A stretch of 64,000 bases of DNA from Stenotrophomonas nematodicola (GCF_009467805.1 NZ_WIAY01000004.1:62001-126000); one strand, 5' to 3'. Counted from the stretch's first letter, positions 1 to 10,800 are shown. Numbers and translations are program-made. Notes: a model not told the origin generated them from the sequence alone.

Positions 1-273
1 CACCGACACCAGGATTTCATCCTTCGGCGCGAACAGTGCCGCCGGGGCAACCGTCTTGTCGGCGGCGGCCGTCTTGCCCACGGTGACGCTGGAGACATTC
101 ACCGCCGCTGCGGCCGCCATCGGCTCGGGTGCCGGTGCCGGGGTCGGCGCGGGGGTCATCGCCGCCGGCTGGGCGTTGTTGTCGGCGGTGTCTTCTTTCT
201 TCTTGCAGCCAGCCAGGGCCACAGTGGCCAGGAGACCGGCGAGTACAGCGGTGCTGATGGACGACTTCTTCAT
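1..273 (-). CDS. Lipoprotein, 3' end cut by window edge
   Basis: The first 91 residues of an exported lipoprotein are visible; the rest lies outside the window. The start MKKSSISTAVLAGLLATVAL is a classic type II signal peptide ending in a lipobox (LAGC, Cys at about 23), followed by KKKED and a low-complexity Ala/Pro linker (PAPTPAPAPEP). A good ribosome site (GGGAGG) sits about 7 bases before the ATG at 271-273. The visible part has no recognisable domain, so the function is unknown. The LysM protein gene lies upstream on the same strand with only about 40 bases between, so the two may be co-transcribed and may both act at the envelope. Confidence 0.75.
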   Translation of the reverse strand, partial: MKKSSISTAVLAGLLATVALAGCKKKEDTADNNAQPAAMTPAPTPAPAPEPMAAAAAVNVSSVTVGKTAAADKTVAPAALFAPKDEILVSV

Positions 274-310
274 GGAATTCCTCCCTTGGAATGGGTAGTG
301 ACGGAGCGAC

Positions 311-604
311 TCAGCCTTTGGGCGGCAACTTCAGGACCTGTCCCGGGAAAATCTTGTCCGGGTCGTCCAGCACGTCGCGATTGGCGTCGAAAATCTTCTT
401 CCAGGCGTTGGCATCGCCCAGTTCCTGCTTGGCGATCTTCGACAGCGAGTCGCCCTTCTGCACGGTGTAGCTGCCACCCACCACCTCGGCGGTGGTATCG
501 ATCGACGTGGACACGCCGGAGAAATCGGCCTTCTCGACCTTCTCGGCAGTGGTGTCGATGCTGGTTTTGACACCGGAGAAATCGGCTTTCTTATCGGTAC
601 TCAT
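311..604 (-). CDS. Small LysM-domain protein with tandem N-terminal repeat
   Basis: A 97-residue protein. The C-terminal half, from SYTVQKGDSLSKIAK to about residue 90, is a LysM domain (peptidoglycan/GlcNAc binding), followed by the typical PGQVLKLPPKG end. The N-terminal half holds two nearly identical copies of a 15-residue unit (KADFSGV-TSIDTTAE). No signal peptide is visible, so it may be cytoplasmic, like BON/LysM potassium-binding proteins, but it has no BON domain. The ATG at 602-604 is chosen because GGGAG lies 7 bases upstream; a GTG two codons earlier is possible. The specific role is unknown. Confidence 0.8.
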   Translation of the reverse strand: MSTDKKADFSGVKTSIDTTAEKVEKADFSGVSTSIDTTAEVVGGSYTVQKGDSLSKIAKQELGDANAWKKIFDANRDVLDDPDKIFPGQVLKLPPKG

Positions 605-701
605 CCACACACTCCCGTCTTCATTGACGACATGGAACGCACGGTGTCACAGCCCTTGTTAATGGCGCATGGCGTGGATGTGAAGACGGGGCCGGACCCC
701 G

Positions 702-726
702 GCGTGCCGACCCACGGTCGGCACGC
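702..726. repeat. Perfect hairpin, SMAG-like core
   Basis: GCGTGCCGACC and GGTCGGCACGC form a perfect 11-bp stem around a CAC loop, between queF and the LysM gene. The core TGCCGACC...GGTCGGCA resembles the Stenotrophomonas short palindromes, although the usual GTAG head is absent. It could also act as the transcription end of queF; there is no T-run. Confidence 0.45.
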
Positions 727-758
727 ACCGGGCAGGGCGGCCGCAGCCGCCAGCCTGG

Positions 759-1577
759 TTACTGGCGCAGGTCGCGCACGGTGCGCGCGGGCTGCGCGAT
801 GCCCGGGCTGGCGCGCCACGGGTTGATGTCCAGCCCGCCGCGACGGGTGTAGCGGGCCTCCACCTCGAGCCACTCGGGCCGGCAGCGCTGGCTGATCTCG
901 CTGAAGATGCGCTCCACGCACTGCTCGTGGAACTCGGCATGCTCCCGGTAGCTGACCAGGTATCTGAGCAGACCGTCGCGGTCGATCTTCGGACCGTGGT
1001 AACGGATGCTCACGCTGGCCCAGTCCGGCTGGCCGGTGACCGGGCAGTTGGATTTGAGCAGGGCCGAGCCCAGGGTTTCGGTGACCACCGCGTCCGCATC
1101 GGCGGACAGGTACTCCGGGGCCGGCGGACCATAGCGGTCAATCGCGACATCACGTTCGTCCAGCGACTCGCCCTCGCCCTCCTCCACCAGCGGCGGCACG
1201 CCGAACTGCACGGTCACCCCCGCGCCGGCGCAGGCCGACAGATCGGTGACCATGCGCTGCCGCGCGGCCTCGTCGTCGTCGAAGCGGGTGCTGTTGAGCG
1301 AATTGAGGTACAGCTTGAACGACTTGGATTCGATCAGGTTCGGCGAGGTGCACGGAACGCCGATGGTGGCCACCGCGATCCGCGGCTTGCCGCGCCGGTC
1401 CAGCCAGCTCAGCTCATAGGCCTGCCAGCGGTCATGGCCGACGAACGGCAGCGCCGCCTCGTCCAGGCCGATCTCCTCGCGCGCGCCACGGCGCGGAATG
1501 GGAAACAGCAGCGCGGGATCGTACTGCGACGGGTAAGCAACCTCACGACCGAGGCTGGAGTCCTGGGGGGTATTCAT
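759..1577 (-). CDS. queF: NADPH-dependent 7-cyano-7-deazaguanine reductase (queuosine synthesis)
   Basis: A 272-residue protein of the long, two-module QueF type (E. coli form about 282). It reduces the nitrile of preQ0 to the amine preQ1 in the cytoplasm, a step in making queuosine for tRNA wobble positions. Signature motifs are visible: the substrate/NADPH motif [11 protein letters not shown] at about 83-93, the thioimide-forming cysteine in [10 protein letters not shown] (Cys178), and the EFHEQC segment near 215-220. No other queuosine gene is nearby, so it appears to be a stand-alone gene. The ATG at 1577 gives full family length. Confidence 0.95.
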   Translation of the reverse strand: MNTPQDSSLGREVAYPSQYDPALLFPIPRRGAREEIGLDEAALPFVGHDRWQAYELSWLDRRGKPRIAVATIGVPCTSPNLIESKSFKLYLNSLNSTRFDDDEAARQRMVTDLSACAGAGVTVQFGVPPLVEEGEGESLDERDVAIDRYGPPAPEYLSADADAVVTETLGSALLKSNCPVTGQPDWASVSIRYHGPKIDRDGLLRYLVSYREHAEFHEQCVERIFSEISQRCRPEWLEVEARYTRRGGLDINPWRASPGIAQPARTVRDLRQ

Positions 1578-1697
1578 CCGGCCATTTTACGCCGGCGGGC
1601 GTCGCTCGTCCCCGTTCCGCAGGGCTGGGGAACCGGGCGGGGTGGGCAGAACGGCCGGACGCCACGGAGGGCGTCCGGCATCCGGCAGAGCCCGGCC

Positions 1698-3020
1698 TCA
1701 GCCCGCCGGGGCCTTCGCCCCGTTGAGGTAGTCCAGGCTGACCTGCAGCAGCGCGCGCAGGCCCACGTCCAGCGCCTTCTCGTCGAGCAGGAATTTCGGC
1801 GAGTGGTTGGCCGGCGCGGTGGCCGGATCGATCCCCTCGCCGGTGGCGCCAACGAAGAAGAACAGGCCCGGTACCTCCTTGGCATACAGCGAGAAGTCCT
1901 CCGCGCCCATCTGCAGCGGCGGCTCGTAGACATTCGCTTCGCCCACCACCGCCTGCAGGCTGGGCAGCATGCGCGCGGTCAGCGCCGGATCGTTGACCGT
2001 GGCCGGGTTGCCTTCCGACTCGTAGATCTCGGTCTGCGCCTTGGCCCCGTGCGCGGCGGCGGTGTGTTCGGCCACGTTGCGCAGGTCCGCGAAGATCTGC
2101 TGGCGCATGCCCTCGTCAAAGGTGCGGATGGTGCCCACCATCTCCACCTCGTCGGGAATGATGTTGTAGCGGATGCCGCCCTTGATCGCGCCGAAGGTCA
2201 GCACCGCCGGCTGCTTGGACAGGTTGGCGCGTCGGCTGACGATGGTCTGCGCGGTGCCGACCAGGTCGGCGGTGGCCACGATCGGATCGACCCCATTCCA
2301 CGGCGCCGAACCGTGCGTCTGGCGGCCGATCACCTTGATCCCGAAACGGTCCGACGCCGCCATCAACGGTCCCCCACGTACCGCGATCTGGCCGGCAGGC
2401 ACGCTGGAAAACACATGCAGCCCGAACACCGCCTCCGGCTTGAAGTCCGCGAACAGGCCTTCCTTGAGCATCAGCGCGGCACCGCCCTCCTCCGGCGGCG
2501 GCGCGCCTTCTTCGGCAGGCTGGAAGATCAGCATCACTTCACCGGGCAGGTTCTCGCGCATCTTCACCAGCGCGTCGGCCACACCGAGCAGCGTGGCGGT
2601 GTGGGCGTCGTGGCCGCAGGCATGCATCACCCCCACCGTCTCGCCGCGGTAGGTGCTGGTGGCCTTGGAGGCGAACGGCAAGCCGGTCTGCTCGGTCACC
2701 GGCAGCGCATCCATGTCCGCGCGCAGTGCGATCCGCGGGCCGGGCTTGGCGCCCTTGATGATCGCCACCACCCCGTGGTGGGCGATCCCGGTTTTCGGCT
2801 TCAGGCCCATCGCGCGCAGCTGCTCGGCCACCTTGGCGGCGGTGCGCTCCTCGCGGTTGGACAGCTCCGGGTGCTGGTGGAAGTCGCGCCGCCAGTCGAT
2901 CACCCTGGCGTTCAGGCGGGTCGCCGCGGCGGTCACTTCCGGGCGTTCGGCGGGCGTGGCGGCGGCCAGCGCGGGGCAGGCCAGCAGCAGGGCGGACAAC
3001 AGCAGCGACAGACGGGGCAT
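1698..3020 (-). CDS. Secreted M20-family amidohydrolase / metallopeptidase
   Basis: A 440-residue protein with a Sec signal peptide (MPRLSLLLSALLLACPALAA), so it is probably periplasmic. The rest is an M20D amidohydrolase of the hippurate/N-acyl-amino-acid hydrolase group: metal ligands are visible in HACGHDAH (about 133-140), PAEEG (168-172) and, near the end, NHSPKF. ADMDALPV at 101-108 is the family signature. It should cleave an amide bond of an N-acylated amino acid or small peptide; the real substrate cannot be read from sequence. GGAG lies about 8 bases before the ATG. It is divergent from the efflux operon. Confidence 0.88.
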   Translation of the reverse strand: MPRLSLLLSALLLACPALAAATPAERPEVTAAATRLNARVIDWRRDFHQHPELSNREERTAAKVAEQLRAMGLKPKTGIAHHGVVAIIKGAKPGPRIALRADMDALPVTEQTGLPFASKATSTYRGETVGVMHACGHDAHTATLLGVADALVKMRENLPGEVMLIFQPAEEGAPPPEEGGAALMLKEGLFADFKPEAVFGLHVFSSVPAGQIAVRGGPLMAASDRFGIKVIGRQTHGSAPWNGVDPIVATADLVGTAQTIVSRRANLSKQPAVLTFGAIKGGIRYNIIPDEVEMVGTIRTFDEGMRQQIFADLRNVAEHTAAAHGAKAQTEIYESEGNPATVNDPALTARMLPSLQAVVGEANVYEPPLQMGAEDFSLYAKEVPGLFFFVGATGEGIDPATAPANHSPKFLLDEKALDVGLRALLQVSLDYLNGAKAPAG

Positions 3021-3248
3021 TGCGGATCTCCACGAGGGGCAAGGGACGAACGAACCTGAATGTAGGCCATCAGCGGGCCCGGCGCTGTAACTTTCTGCCC
3101 CCGCAGGCGTTGATTCACGGAACCCGGTCGGTCACGTCCGGTCTGATCGCCCGTCCCATCCGTCATGGATGAAAGCGCGCAGGCGACGGGTATGCTTTGC
3201 GCCTAGCCAACCGGGCCCCCCGCCCTCCGCCAGCCTCAGGAGTTTTGA

Positions 3249-4499
3249 ATGTCGCGTTTCTGGAAGATCGTGCTGCTGGTGGTCGCAGTGCTGGTGGTGG
3301 CCTTCATCGGCATGCGCATGCTCGGCGGCGGCAAACCCAAGGGCGAGGCGGGCAAGCCCGCCGCCGCCGCCGGACGGGGCGGCGGGGAAGAGCGCAATGC
3401 CGGGCCGGTGCCGGTGACCGTGGTCGAGGCGGCCCGCCAGGACGTGCCGGTCTATGCCAGCGCGCTGGGCACGGTGGCCGCGATGAACACCGTGACCGTC
3501 AGCCCGCAGGTCGGCGGCCAGCTGATCAGCCTGAACTTCAAGGAAGGCCAGGAAGTGAAGAAGGGCGACCTGCTGGCGCAGATCGATCCGCGCACCCTGC
3601 AGGCCAGTTACGACGAGGCCGCCGCGGCCAAGCGCCAGAACCAGGCGCAGCTGGCCACCGCACGCTCGAACTTCCAGCGCTCCAACTCGCCCGAGTACCG
3701 CCAGTACGTGGCCAAAACCGACCTGGACACCCAGCGCAACCAGGTGGCGCAGTATGAAAGTGCGGTGGCCGCCAACGAAGCCAGCATGCGCGCGGCCCAG
3801 GTGCAGCTGCAGTACACCCGCGTCACCGCCCCGATTTCCGGTATCGCCGGTATCCGCGCGGTGGATGCCGGCAACGTGGTCAGCGCCGGCACCGCGCTGG
3901 TCACCCTGACCCAGATCCACCCGATCCACGTGGTGTTCAACCTGCCCGAGCGCCAGCTGCCCGACGTGCGCCAGGCCCAGCAGGCCGGCCCGGTGACGAT
4001 CGCCGCACTGGACCGCAACGATTCGCATGTACTCACCGATGGCGGCAGGCTGGACGTGGTCGACAACCAGATCAGCAGCGACAGCGGCACCTTCCGCGCC
4101 CGCGCCGTGTTCGACAACGCCGACAACCTGCTGTGGCCAGGCCAGTTCGTCAACGTGCGGATGCAGCTGCGCACCATTGCCGGTGGCGTGGTGATCCCCA
4201 CCCAGGCGGTGATGCGCGGCCCGGACGGCGAGTACGTCTATATCGTCAAGCCGGACAACACCGTGGCCATGCAGACGGTCAAGAGCGGCGTGGAAGTGGG
4301 CGACAGCAACGTGCAGATCACCGAAGGCCTCAAGGGCGGCGAGCGCGTGGTCAGCGAAGGCCAGTTCCGGCTCAAGCCTGGCAGCAAGGTCACCGCACTC
4401 AAGCCGGGCGAAACCCCGGCCCCGCCGACCGACGCCGAACTCAAGGCTGCCGCCCAGCAGCAGGGCGGCGGTGGCCGCCGCAGTGGCGGCCCGCGCTGA
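3249..4499 (+). CDS. smeI: RND efflux periplasmic adaptor (membrane fusion protein)
   Basis: A 416-residue adaptor of the MdtA/SmeI type. It has one N-terminal membrane segment (about residues 5-22), then the biotinyl-lipoyl-like part (GQEVKKGDLLAQID), a coiled-coil hairpin, the second lipoyl half (TRVTAPISGIAGIRAVDAG), and the beta-barrel and membrane-proximal domains. It links the inner-membrane RND pumps to an outer-membrane channel. AGGAG lies 7 bases upstream of the ATG. The two pump genes follow on the same strand. No channel gene is present, so a TolC-like protein encoded elsewhere must complete the pump. The name rests on the one-adaptor/two-RND gene layout; mdtA is the E. coli-style equivalent. 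Confidence 0.85.
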   Translation: MSRFWKIVLLVVAVLVVAFIGMRMLGGGKPKGEAGKPAAAAGRGGGEERNAGPVPVTVVEAARQDVPVYASALGTVAAMNTVTVSPQVGGQLISLNFKEGQEVKKGDLLAQIDPRTLQASYDEAAAAKRQNQAQLATARSNFQRSNSPEYRQYVAKTDLDTQRNQVAQYESAVAANEASMRAAQVQLQYTRVTAPISGIAGIRAVDAGNVVSAGTALVTLTQIHPIHVVFNLPERQLPDVRQAQQAGPVTIAALDRNDSHVLTDGGRLDVVDNQISSDSGTFRARAVFDNADNLLWPGQFVNVRMQLRTIAGGVVIPTQAVMRGPDGEYVYIVKPDNTVAMQTVKSGVEVGDSNVQITEGLKGGERVVSEGQFRLKPGSKVTALKPGETPAPPTDAELKAAAQQQGGGGRRSGGPR

Positions 4500-4521
4500 T
4501 CGCGGCCGTCTCCCGTTCCTG

Positions 4522-4543
4522 ACGCCGGCCGCTTGGCCGGCGT
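4522..4543 (+). other. Intergenic hairpin between adaptor and first RND gene
   Basis: ACGCCGGCC, a GCTT loop and GGCCGGCGT form a perfect 9-bp stem followed by only TT. It lies in the 88-base gap inside an otherwise compact operon. It could stabilise the adaptor mRNA or partly terminate transcription so that adaptor exceeds pump; sequence alone cannot tell. Confidence 0.5.
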
Positions 4544-4587
4544 TCGCCCGCTTCAACGCCGCATGACGTAACAGCAAGGATCTGCCC

Positions 4588-7500
4588 GTGGGCTTTTCGA
4601 CGATCTTCATCCGCCGCCCGATCGCCACCTCGCTGCTGATGGCGGGCCTGCTGCTGCTCGGCATCCTCGGCTACCGCCAGTTGCCGGTGTCGGCGCTGCC
4701 GGAGATCGACGCGCCCAGCCTGGTGGTCACCACCCAGTACCCGGGTGCCAACGCGACCACGATGGCCTCCCTGGTCACCACCCCGCTGGAGCGCCAGTTC
4801 GGGCAGATTTCCGGGCTGGAGATCATGACCTCCGACTCCTCGGCCGGCCTGTCCACGATCATCCTGCAGTTCTCGATGGACCGCGACATCGACATCGCCG
4901 CACAGGACGTGCAGGCCGCGATCCGCCAGGCCACCCTGCCCTCCTCGCTGCCCTACCAGCCGGTCTACAACCGGGTGAACCCGGCCGACGCGGCCATCGT
5001 CACCCTCAAGCTCACCTCCGACACGCGCCCGCTGCGCGAGGTCAACAACTACGCCGACTCGATCCTGGCCCAGCGCCTGTCACAGGTGCAGGGTGTGGGC
5101 CTGGTCTCCATCGCCGGCAACGTGCGCCCGGCCGTGCGCATCCAGGTCAACCCGGCGCAGCTGTCCAACATGGGCCTGACCCTGGAAGAGCTGCGCAGCG
5201 CGCTGACCCAGGCCAACGTCAATGCGCCCAAGGGCTCGCTCAACGGCAAGACCCAGTCCTACTCGATCGGCACCAATGACCAGCTGACCAGCGCCGCCGA
5301 GTACCGCGACACCATCATCAGCTACAGGAACGGCCGCCCGGTCCGCCTCTCGGACGTCGCCAACGTGGTCGACGGGGTGGAAAACGACCAGCTCGCCGCC
5401 TGGGCCGATGGCAAGCCGGCGGTGCTGCTGGAAGTGCGCCGCCAGCCGGGCGCCAACATCGTGCAGACCGTGGAGCGCATCCGCAGCCTGCTGCCGCAGC
5501 TGCAGAACGTGCTGCCGGCCGACGTGCACCTGGAGATCTTCTCCGACCGTACCGAAACCATCCGCGCCTCGGTGCACGAAGTGCAGTTCACCCTGATCCT
5601 GACCATCGGTCTGGTGGTGGCGGTGATCTTCGTGTTCCTGCGCCGCCTGTGGGCGACCATCATTCCCTCGGTGGCCGTACCGCTGTCGCTGGCCGGCACC
5701 TTCGGGGTCATGGCCTTTGCCGGGATGTCGCTGGACAACCTGTCGCTGATGGCGCTGGTGGTGGCCACCGGCTTCGTGGTCGACGATGCGATCGTGATGA
5801 TCGAGAACATCGTGCGCTACATCGAACAGGGCAAGAGCGGCCCGGAAGCGGCCGAGATCGGCGCGCGCCAGATCGGCTTCACGGTGCTGTCGCTGACCAT
5901 CTCGCTGGTGGCGGTATTCCTGCCGCTGCTGCTGATGCCCGGCGTCACCGGCCGCCTGTTCCATGAGTTCGCCTGGGTGCTGAGCATCGCAGTGGTGCTG
6001 TCGATGCTGATCTCGCTGACGCTCACCCCGATGATGTGCGCCTACCTGCTCAAGCCTGACGCCCTGCCCGAAGGCGAGGACGCGCACGAGCGCGCCGCGG
6101 CGGCTGGCAAGGAGAACCTGTGGACGCGCACCGTGGGGGCGTACGAGCGCAGCCTGGACTGGGTGCTGGACCACCAGCGCATGACGCTTGCCGTGGCCGC
6201 CGGCGCGCTGGTGCTGACCGTGGTGCTGTACATCGTCATCCCCAAGGGCCTGCTGCCAGAACAGGACACCGGCCTGATCACCGGCGTGGTCCAGGCCGAC
6301 CAGAACATCGCCTTCCCGCAGATGGAAGAGCGCACCAAGGCCGTGGCCGAAGCGCTGCGCAAGGACCCGGCGGTGACCGGCGTGTCGGCCTTCATCGGCG
6401 CCGGCAGCATGAATCCCACCCTCAACCAGGGCCAGCTGTCGATCGTGCTCAAGGCCCGCGGCGACCGCGACGGGCTCGATGAGATCCTGCCGCGCCTGCA
6501 GGACGCCGTGGCCGGCATTCCCGGCGTGGCGCTGTACCTCAAGCCGGTGCAGGATGTGACCCTGGATACGCGCGTGGCGGCTACCGAGTACCAGTACTCG
6601 CTGTCGGACGTGGACGGCGCCCAGGTCGCGCTGCAGGCCACGCGCCTGACCGAAGCGCTGCGCCAGCGCCCGGAACTGGCCGACGTGGACAACAACCTGT
6701 CCAACCAGGGCCGCGCACTGGAGCTGACCATCGACCGCGACAAGGCCAGCGTGCTCGGCGTACCGATGCAGACCATCGACGACACCCTGTACGACGCCTT
6801 CGGCCAGCGCCAGATCTCCACCATCTTCACCGAGCTCAACCAGTACCGGGTCGTGCTGGAAGTGGCGCCGGAGTTCCGCACCAGCACCGCGCTGATGAAC
6901 CAGCTGGCGGTGGCCTCCAATGGCGCCGGTGCGCTGACCGGCAGCAACGCCACCAACTTCGGCCAGGTCTCCTCGTCCAACTCCTCCACCGCCACCGGCA
7001 TCGGCGCGCAGAACACCGGCATTACGGTCGGCGCCGGCAACATCATCCCGCTCGCCGCGCTGGCCGAAGGCCGCATCACCAGCACCCCGCTGGTGGTCAG
7101 CCACCAGCAGCAGCTGCCGGCGGTGACCGTCTCGTTCAACATCGCGCCGGGCTATTCGCTGTCCGATGCGGTCAAGGCGATCGAAGAGACCAGGGACAGC
7201 CTGGACATGCCCTCGCAGGTGCATGCCCAGTTCATCGGCAAGGCCGCCGAGTTCACCGGCAGCCAGACCGACGTGATCTGGCTGCTGCTGGCCTCGCTGG
7301 TGCTGATCTACATCGTGCTGGGCGTGCTGTACGAAAGCTACATCCACCCCATCACCATCATCTCGACCCTGCCGCCGGCCGGCGTCGGCGCGCTGCTGGC
7401 GCTGATGGTGTGTGGCCTGAGCCTGTCGGTGGATGGCATCGTCGGCATCGTGCTGCTGATCGGCATCGTCAAGAAGAACGGCATCATGATGGTGGACTTC

Positions 7501-7818
7501 GCCATCGAGGCCCGCCGTGCCGGGGCCAACGCCCACGACGCGATCCGCCGCGCCTGCCTGCTGCGCTTCCGCCCGATCATGATGACCACCGCCGCCGCCA
7601 TGCTCGGCGCGCTGCCGCTGGCGCTGGGCACCGGCATCGGCTCGGAGCTGCGCCGCCCGCTGGGCATCGCCATCGTCGGTGGCCTGCTGCTGTCCCAGCT
7701 GGTCACGCTGTACACCACGCCGGTGATCTACCTGTACATGGAACGCTTCTCCGAATGGCTGCGCGAGCGCCGCGAACAGCGCGCGCTGCGCCACGCCAGC
7801 GCCCGGGACCGCGCATGA
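4588..7818 (+). CDS. smeJ: RND multidrug efflux pump, first permease
   Basis: A 1076-residue inner-membrane proton/drug antiporter of the MdtB/SmeJ group. It shows the RND start FIRRPIATSLLMAGLLLLGI, the large periplasmic loops, the paired acidic residues of the proton relay in helix 4 (GFVVDDAIVMIEN, D399-D400) and the helix-10 lysine in IVKKNGIMMVDF (about 962). The GTG start is chosen because AAGGA lies 7 bases upstream and the protein then begins at the normal family position. A low-complexity Gly/Ser/Asn stretch (about 770-810) lengthens one periplasmic loop. It should work with the next gene as a mixed trimer, as MdtB and MdtC do. Confidence 0.88.
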   Translation: MGFSTIFIRRPIATSLLMAGLLLLGILGYRQLPVSALPEIDAPSLVVTTQYPGANATTMASLVTTPLERQFGQISGLEIMTSDSSAGLSTIILQFSMDRDIDIAAQDVQAAIRQATLPSSLPYQPVYNRVNPADAAIVTLKLTSDTRPLREVNNYADSILAQRLSQVQGVGLVSIAGNVRPAVRIQVNPAQLSNMGLTLEELRSALTQANVNAPKGSLNGKTQSYSIGTNDQLTSAAEYRDTIISYRNGRPVRLSDVANVVDGVENDQLAAWADGKPAVLLEVRRQPGANIVQTVERIRSLLPQLQNVLPADVHLEIFSDRTETIRASVHEVQFTLILTIGLVVAVIFVFLRRLWATIIPSVAVPLSLAGTFGVMAFAGMSLDNLSLMALVVATGFVVDDAIVMIENIVRYIEQGKSGPEAAEIGARQIGFTVLSLTISLVAVFLPLLLMPGVTGRLFHEFAWVLSIAVVLSMLISLTLTPMMCAYLLKPDALPEGEDAHERAAAAGKENLWTRTVGAYERSLDWVLDHQRMTLAVAAGALVLTVVLYIVIPKGLLPEQDTGLITGVVQADQNIAFPQMEERTKAVAEALRKDPAVTGVSAFIGAGSMNPTLNQGQLSIVLKARGDRDGLDEILPRLQDAVAGIPGVALYLKPVQDVTLDTRVAATEYQYSLSDVDGAQVALQATRLTEALRQRPELADVDNNLSNQGRALELTIDRDKASVLGVPMQTIDDTLYDAFGQRQISTIFTELNQYRVVLEVAPEFRTSTALMNQLAVASNGAGALTGSNATNFGQVSSSNSSTATGIGAQNTGITVGAGNIIPLAALAEGRITSTPLVVSHQQQLPAVTVSFNIAPGYSLSDAVKAIEETRDSLDMPSQVHAQFIGKAAEFTGSQTDVIWLLLASLVLIYIVLGVLYESYIHPITIISTLPPAGVGALLALMVCGLSLSVDGIVGIVLLIGIVKKNGIMMVDFAIEARRAGANAHDAIRRACLLRFRPIMMTTAAAMLGALPLALGTGIGSELRRPLGIAIVGGLLLSQLVTLYTTPVIYLYMERFSEWLRERREQRALRHASARDRA

Positions 7819-7852
7819 GCCGCCTGCCGTCCGACGCTCTGGAGGGGCGCGC

Positions 7853-10800
7853 ATGAACATCTCCGGGCCGTTCATCCGTCGCCCGATCGGCACCGCGCTG
7901 CTGGCCATCGGCCTGTTCGTGGTCGGGTTGTTCTGCTACCTGAAGCTGGGCGTGTCGGCGCTGCCGAACATCCAGATTCCGGTGATCTTCGTCCACGCCA
8001 GCCAGTCCGGCGCGGACGCGACCACGATGGCCTCGACGGTCACCGCGCCGCTGGAGCGGCACCTCGGCCAGCTGCCGGGCGTGGACCAGATGCGCTCATC
8101 GAGTTCGGAAGGCAGCTCGCTGGTCTTCATGATCTTCCAGAGTGGCGTGGACATCGACTCGGCGGCACTGGACGTGCAGACCGCCATCAACTCGGCCCAG
8201 TCCGACCTGCCCTCCGGGTTGGGTTCGCCGATGTTCCAGAAGGCCAACCCGAACGACGATCCGGTGATCGCCATCGCGCTGACCTCGCAGACCCAGTCGG
8301 CCGACGAGCTGTATAACGTGGCCGATACGCTGCTGGCCCAGCGGCTGCGTCAGATCGGCGGGGTGTCCTCGGTCGACATCGCCGGTGCCTCCACCCCGGC
8401 GGTGCGCGTGGACGTCAACCTGCGCCTGCTCAACGCACTCAACCTGACCCCGGACGACCTGCGCAACGCCGTGCGCGCGGCCAATGTGACCTCCCCGACC
8501 GGCTTCCTCACCGACGGCAACACCACCACCGCGATCATCGCCAACGACTCGGTGGCGCGTGCCGCCGACTTTGCCAACCTGGTCATCAAGACCCAGGACG
8601 ATGGCCGCGTGATCCGGCTCAAGGACGTGGCCAACGTCTACGATGGCCAGCAGGATGCCTACCAGGCCGCCTGGTTCGACCACAAACCGGCGGTGGTGAT
8701 GTACGTGTTCACCCGTGCCGGCGCCAACATCGTGGAGACGGTGGACCGGGTCAAGGCGCAGATCCCGATGCTGCGCGACTACCTGCAGCCGGGCACCACG
8801 ATGACCCCGTACTTCGACCGGACGCCGACCATCCGGTCGTCGCTGCATGAAGTGCAGATCACCCTGCTGATCAGCCTGGCGATGGTGATCCTGACGATGG
8901 CGCTGTTCCTGCGCCGGCTGGCACCGACCCTGATCGCCGCGGTGACCGTGCCGCTGTCGCTGGCCGGTGCGGCGCTGGTGATGTACGTGTTCGGCTTCAC
9001 CCTGAACAACCTCAGCCTGCTGGCGCTGGTGATCGCGATCGGCTTTGTGGTCGACGATGCGATCGTGGTGATCGAGAACGTCATGCGCCATCTCGACGAG
9101 GGCATGCCCCGCATGCAGGCGGCGTTGACCGGCGCGCACGAGATCGGCTTCACCATCGTCTCCATCACCGCCTCGCTGGTCGCGGTGTTCATCCCGCTGC
9201 TGTTCGCCAGCGGCATGGTCGGGGCGTTCTTCCGCGAATTCACCATCACCCTGGTGGCGGCGATCGTGGTCTCGATGATCGTCTCGCTGACCCTCACCCC
9301 CGCGCTGTGCAGCCGCTTCCTGAGCGCGCACGCCGCGCCGGAGACGCCGTCGCGGGTCGGCCGCTTCCTGGATGGCATGCACGACCGCATGCTGCGCCTC
9401 TACACCGTCTGCCTGGACTTCTCGCTGCGGCACGCGCTGCTGCTGGCGCTGACCCCGATCCTGCTGATCGTGGCCACCGTCATGCTTGGCGGCGCGGTCA
9501 AGAAGGGCTCGTTCCCGGCGCAGGACACCGGCCTGATCTGGGGCCGCGCCAACTCCAGCGCCACGGTTTCCTTCGAGGACATGGTCAACCGCCAGCGCCG
9601 CATCACCGACATGCTGATGGCCGATCCGGCAGTGAAGACCGTCGGCGTGCGCCTGGGCAGCGGCCGCCAGGGCTCCAGCGCGCAGTTCAACATCGAACTG
9701 AAAACGCGCAAGGAAGGCCGCAAGGAAACCACGGCCGTGGCACTGGCGCGGTTGAGCGCCAAGGCCGACCGCTATCCGGACCTGCAGCTGCGCCTGCGCG
9801 CCATCCAGGACCTGCCCAGCGACGGCGGCGGCGGCAACAGCCAGGGCGCGCAGTACCGCGTGTCCCTGCAGGGCAACGACCTGGCCCAGCTGCAGGAATG
9901 GCTGCCCAAGGTGCAGGCCGCGCTGAAGAAGAACCCCAAGCTGCGCGACGTTGGAACCGATGTGGATACGGCTGGCCTGCGCCAGAACATCCAGATCGAC
10001 CGCGCCAAGGCCGCGCGCCTGGGCGTGTCGGTGGGCGCGATCGATGGCGCGTTGTACGGCGCGTTCGGCCAGCGCCAGATCTCGACCATCTACTCGGACA
10101 TCAACCAGTACAGCGTGGTGGTCAACGCGCTGCCCGAGCAGACGGCCACCCCGCGGGCTCTGGACGAAATCCACGTGCGCGCCGGCAATGGCGAGATGAT
10201 TCCGCTGACCGCAGTGGCGCACCAGGTCCCGGGGCTGGCACCGCCGCAGATCACCCACCAGAACCAGTACACCACGATGGACCTGAGCTACAACCTCGCA
10301 CCGGGCGTCAGCACCGGCGAGGGCGAGGCGATCGTCAAGGCCACCGTGGACGGGCTGCGCCTGCCCGGCGACATCCGCATCAGCGACGGGGGCGGCTTCA
10401 ACGTGCAGCTCAACCCCAACTCGATGCTGATCCTCGTGCTGGCCGCGATCATCACCGTGTATCTGGTGCTGGGCATGCTGTACGAAAGCCTGGTGCATCC
10501 GGTGACGATCCTGTCCACCCTGCCGGCGGCGGGCGTGGGTGCGCTGCTGGCGCTGTTTGTGACCAACACCGAGCTGTCGGTGATCTCGATGATCGCGCTG
10601 GTGCTGTTGATCGGCATCGTCAAGAAAAACGCGATCATGATGATCGACTTCGCCGTGGTGGCCCAGCGCGAACGCGGGATGAGCCCGCGCGATGCGGTGC
10701 GCGAGGCCAGCATCGTGCGCTTCCGGCCGATCATGATGACCACGATGGTGGCCATCCTGGCCGCCGTACCGCTGGCGATCGGGCTGGGCGAAGGTTCCGA

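Noticed and set aside
927..3059. Long plus-strand open frame opposite queF and the amidohydrolase
   Set aside because: Gly/Arg/His/Gln-rich shadow of high-GC genes; no ribosome site or recognisable domain. The opposite-strand genes have clear family motifs.
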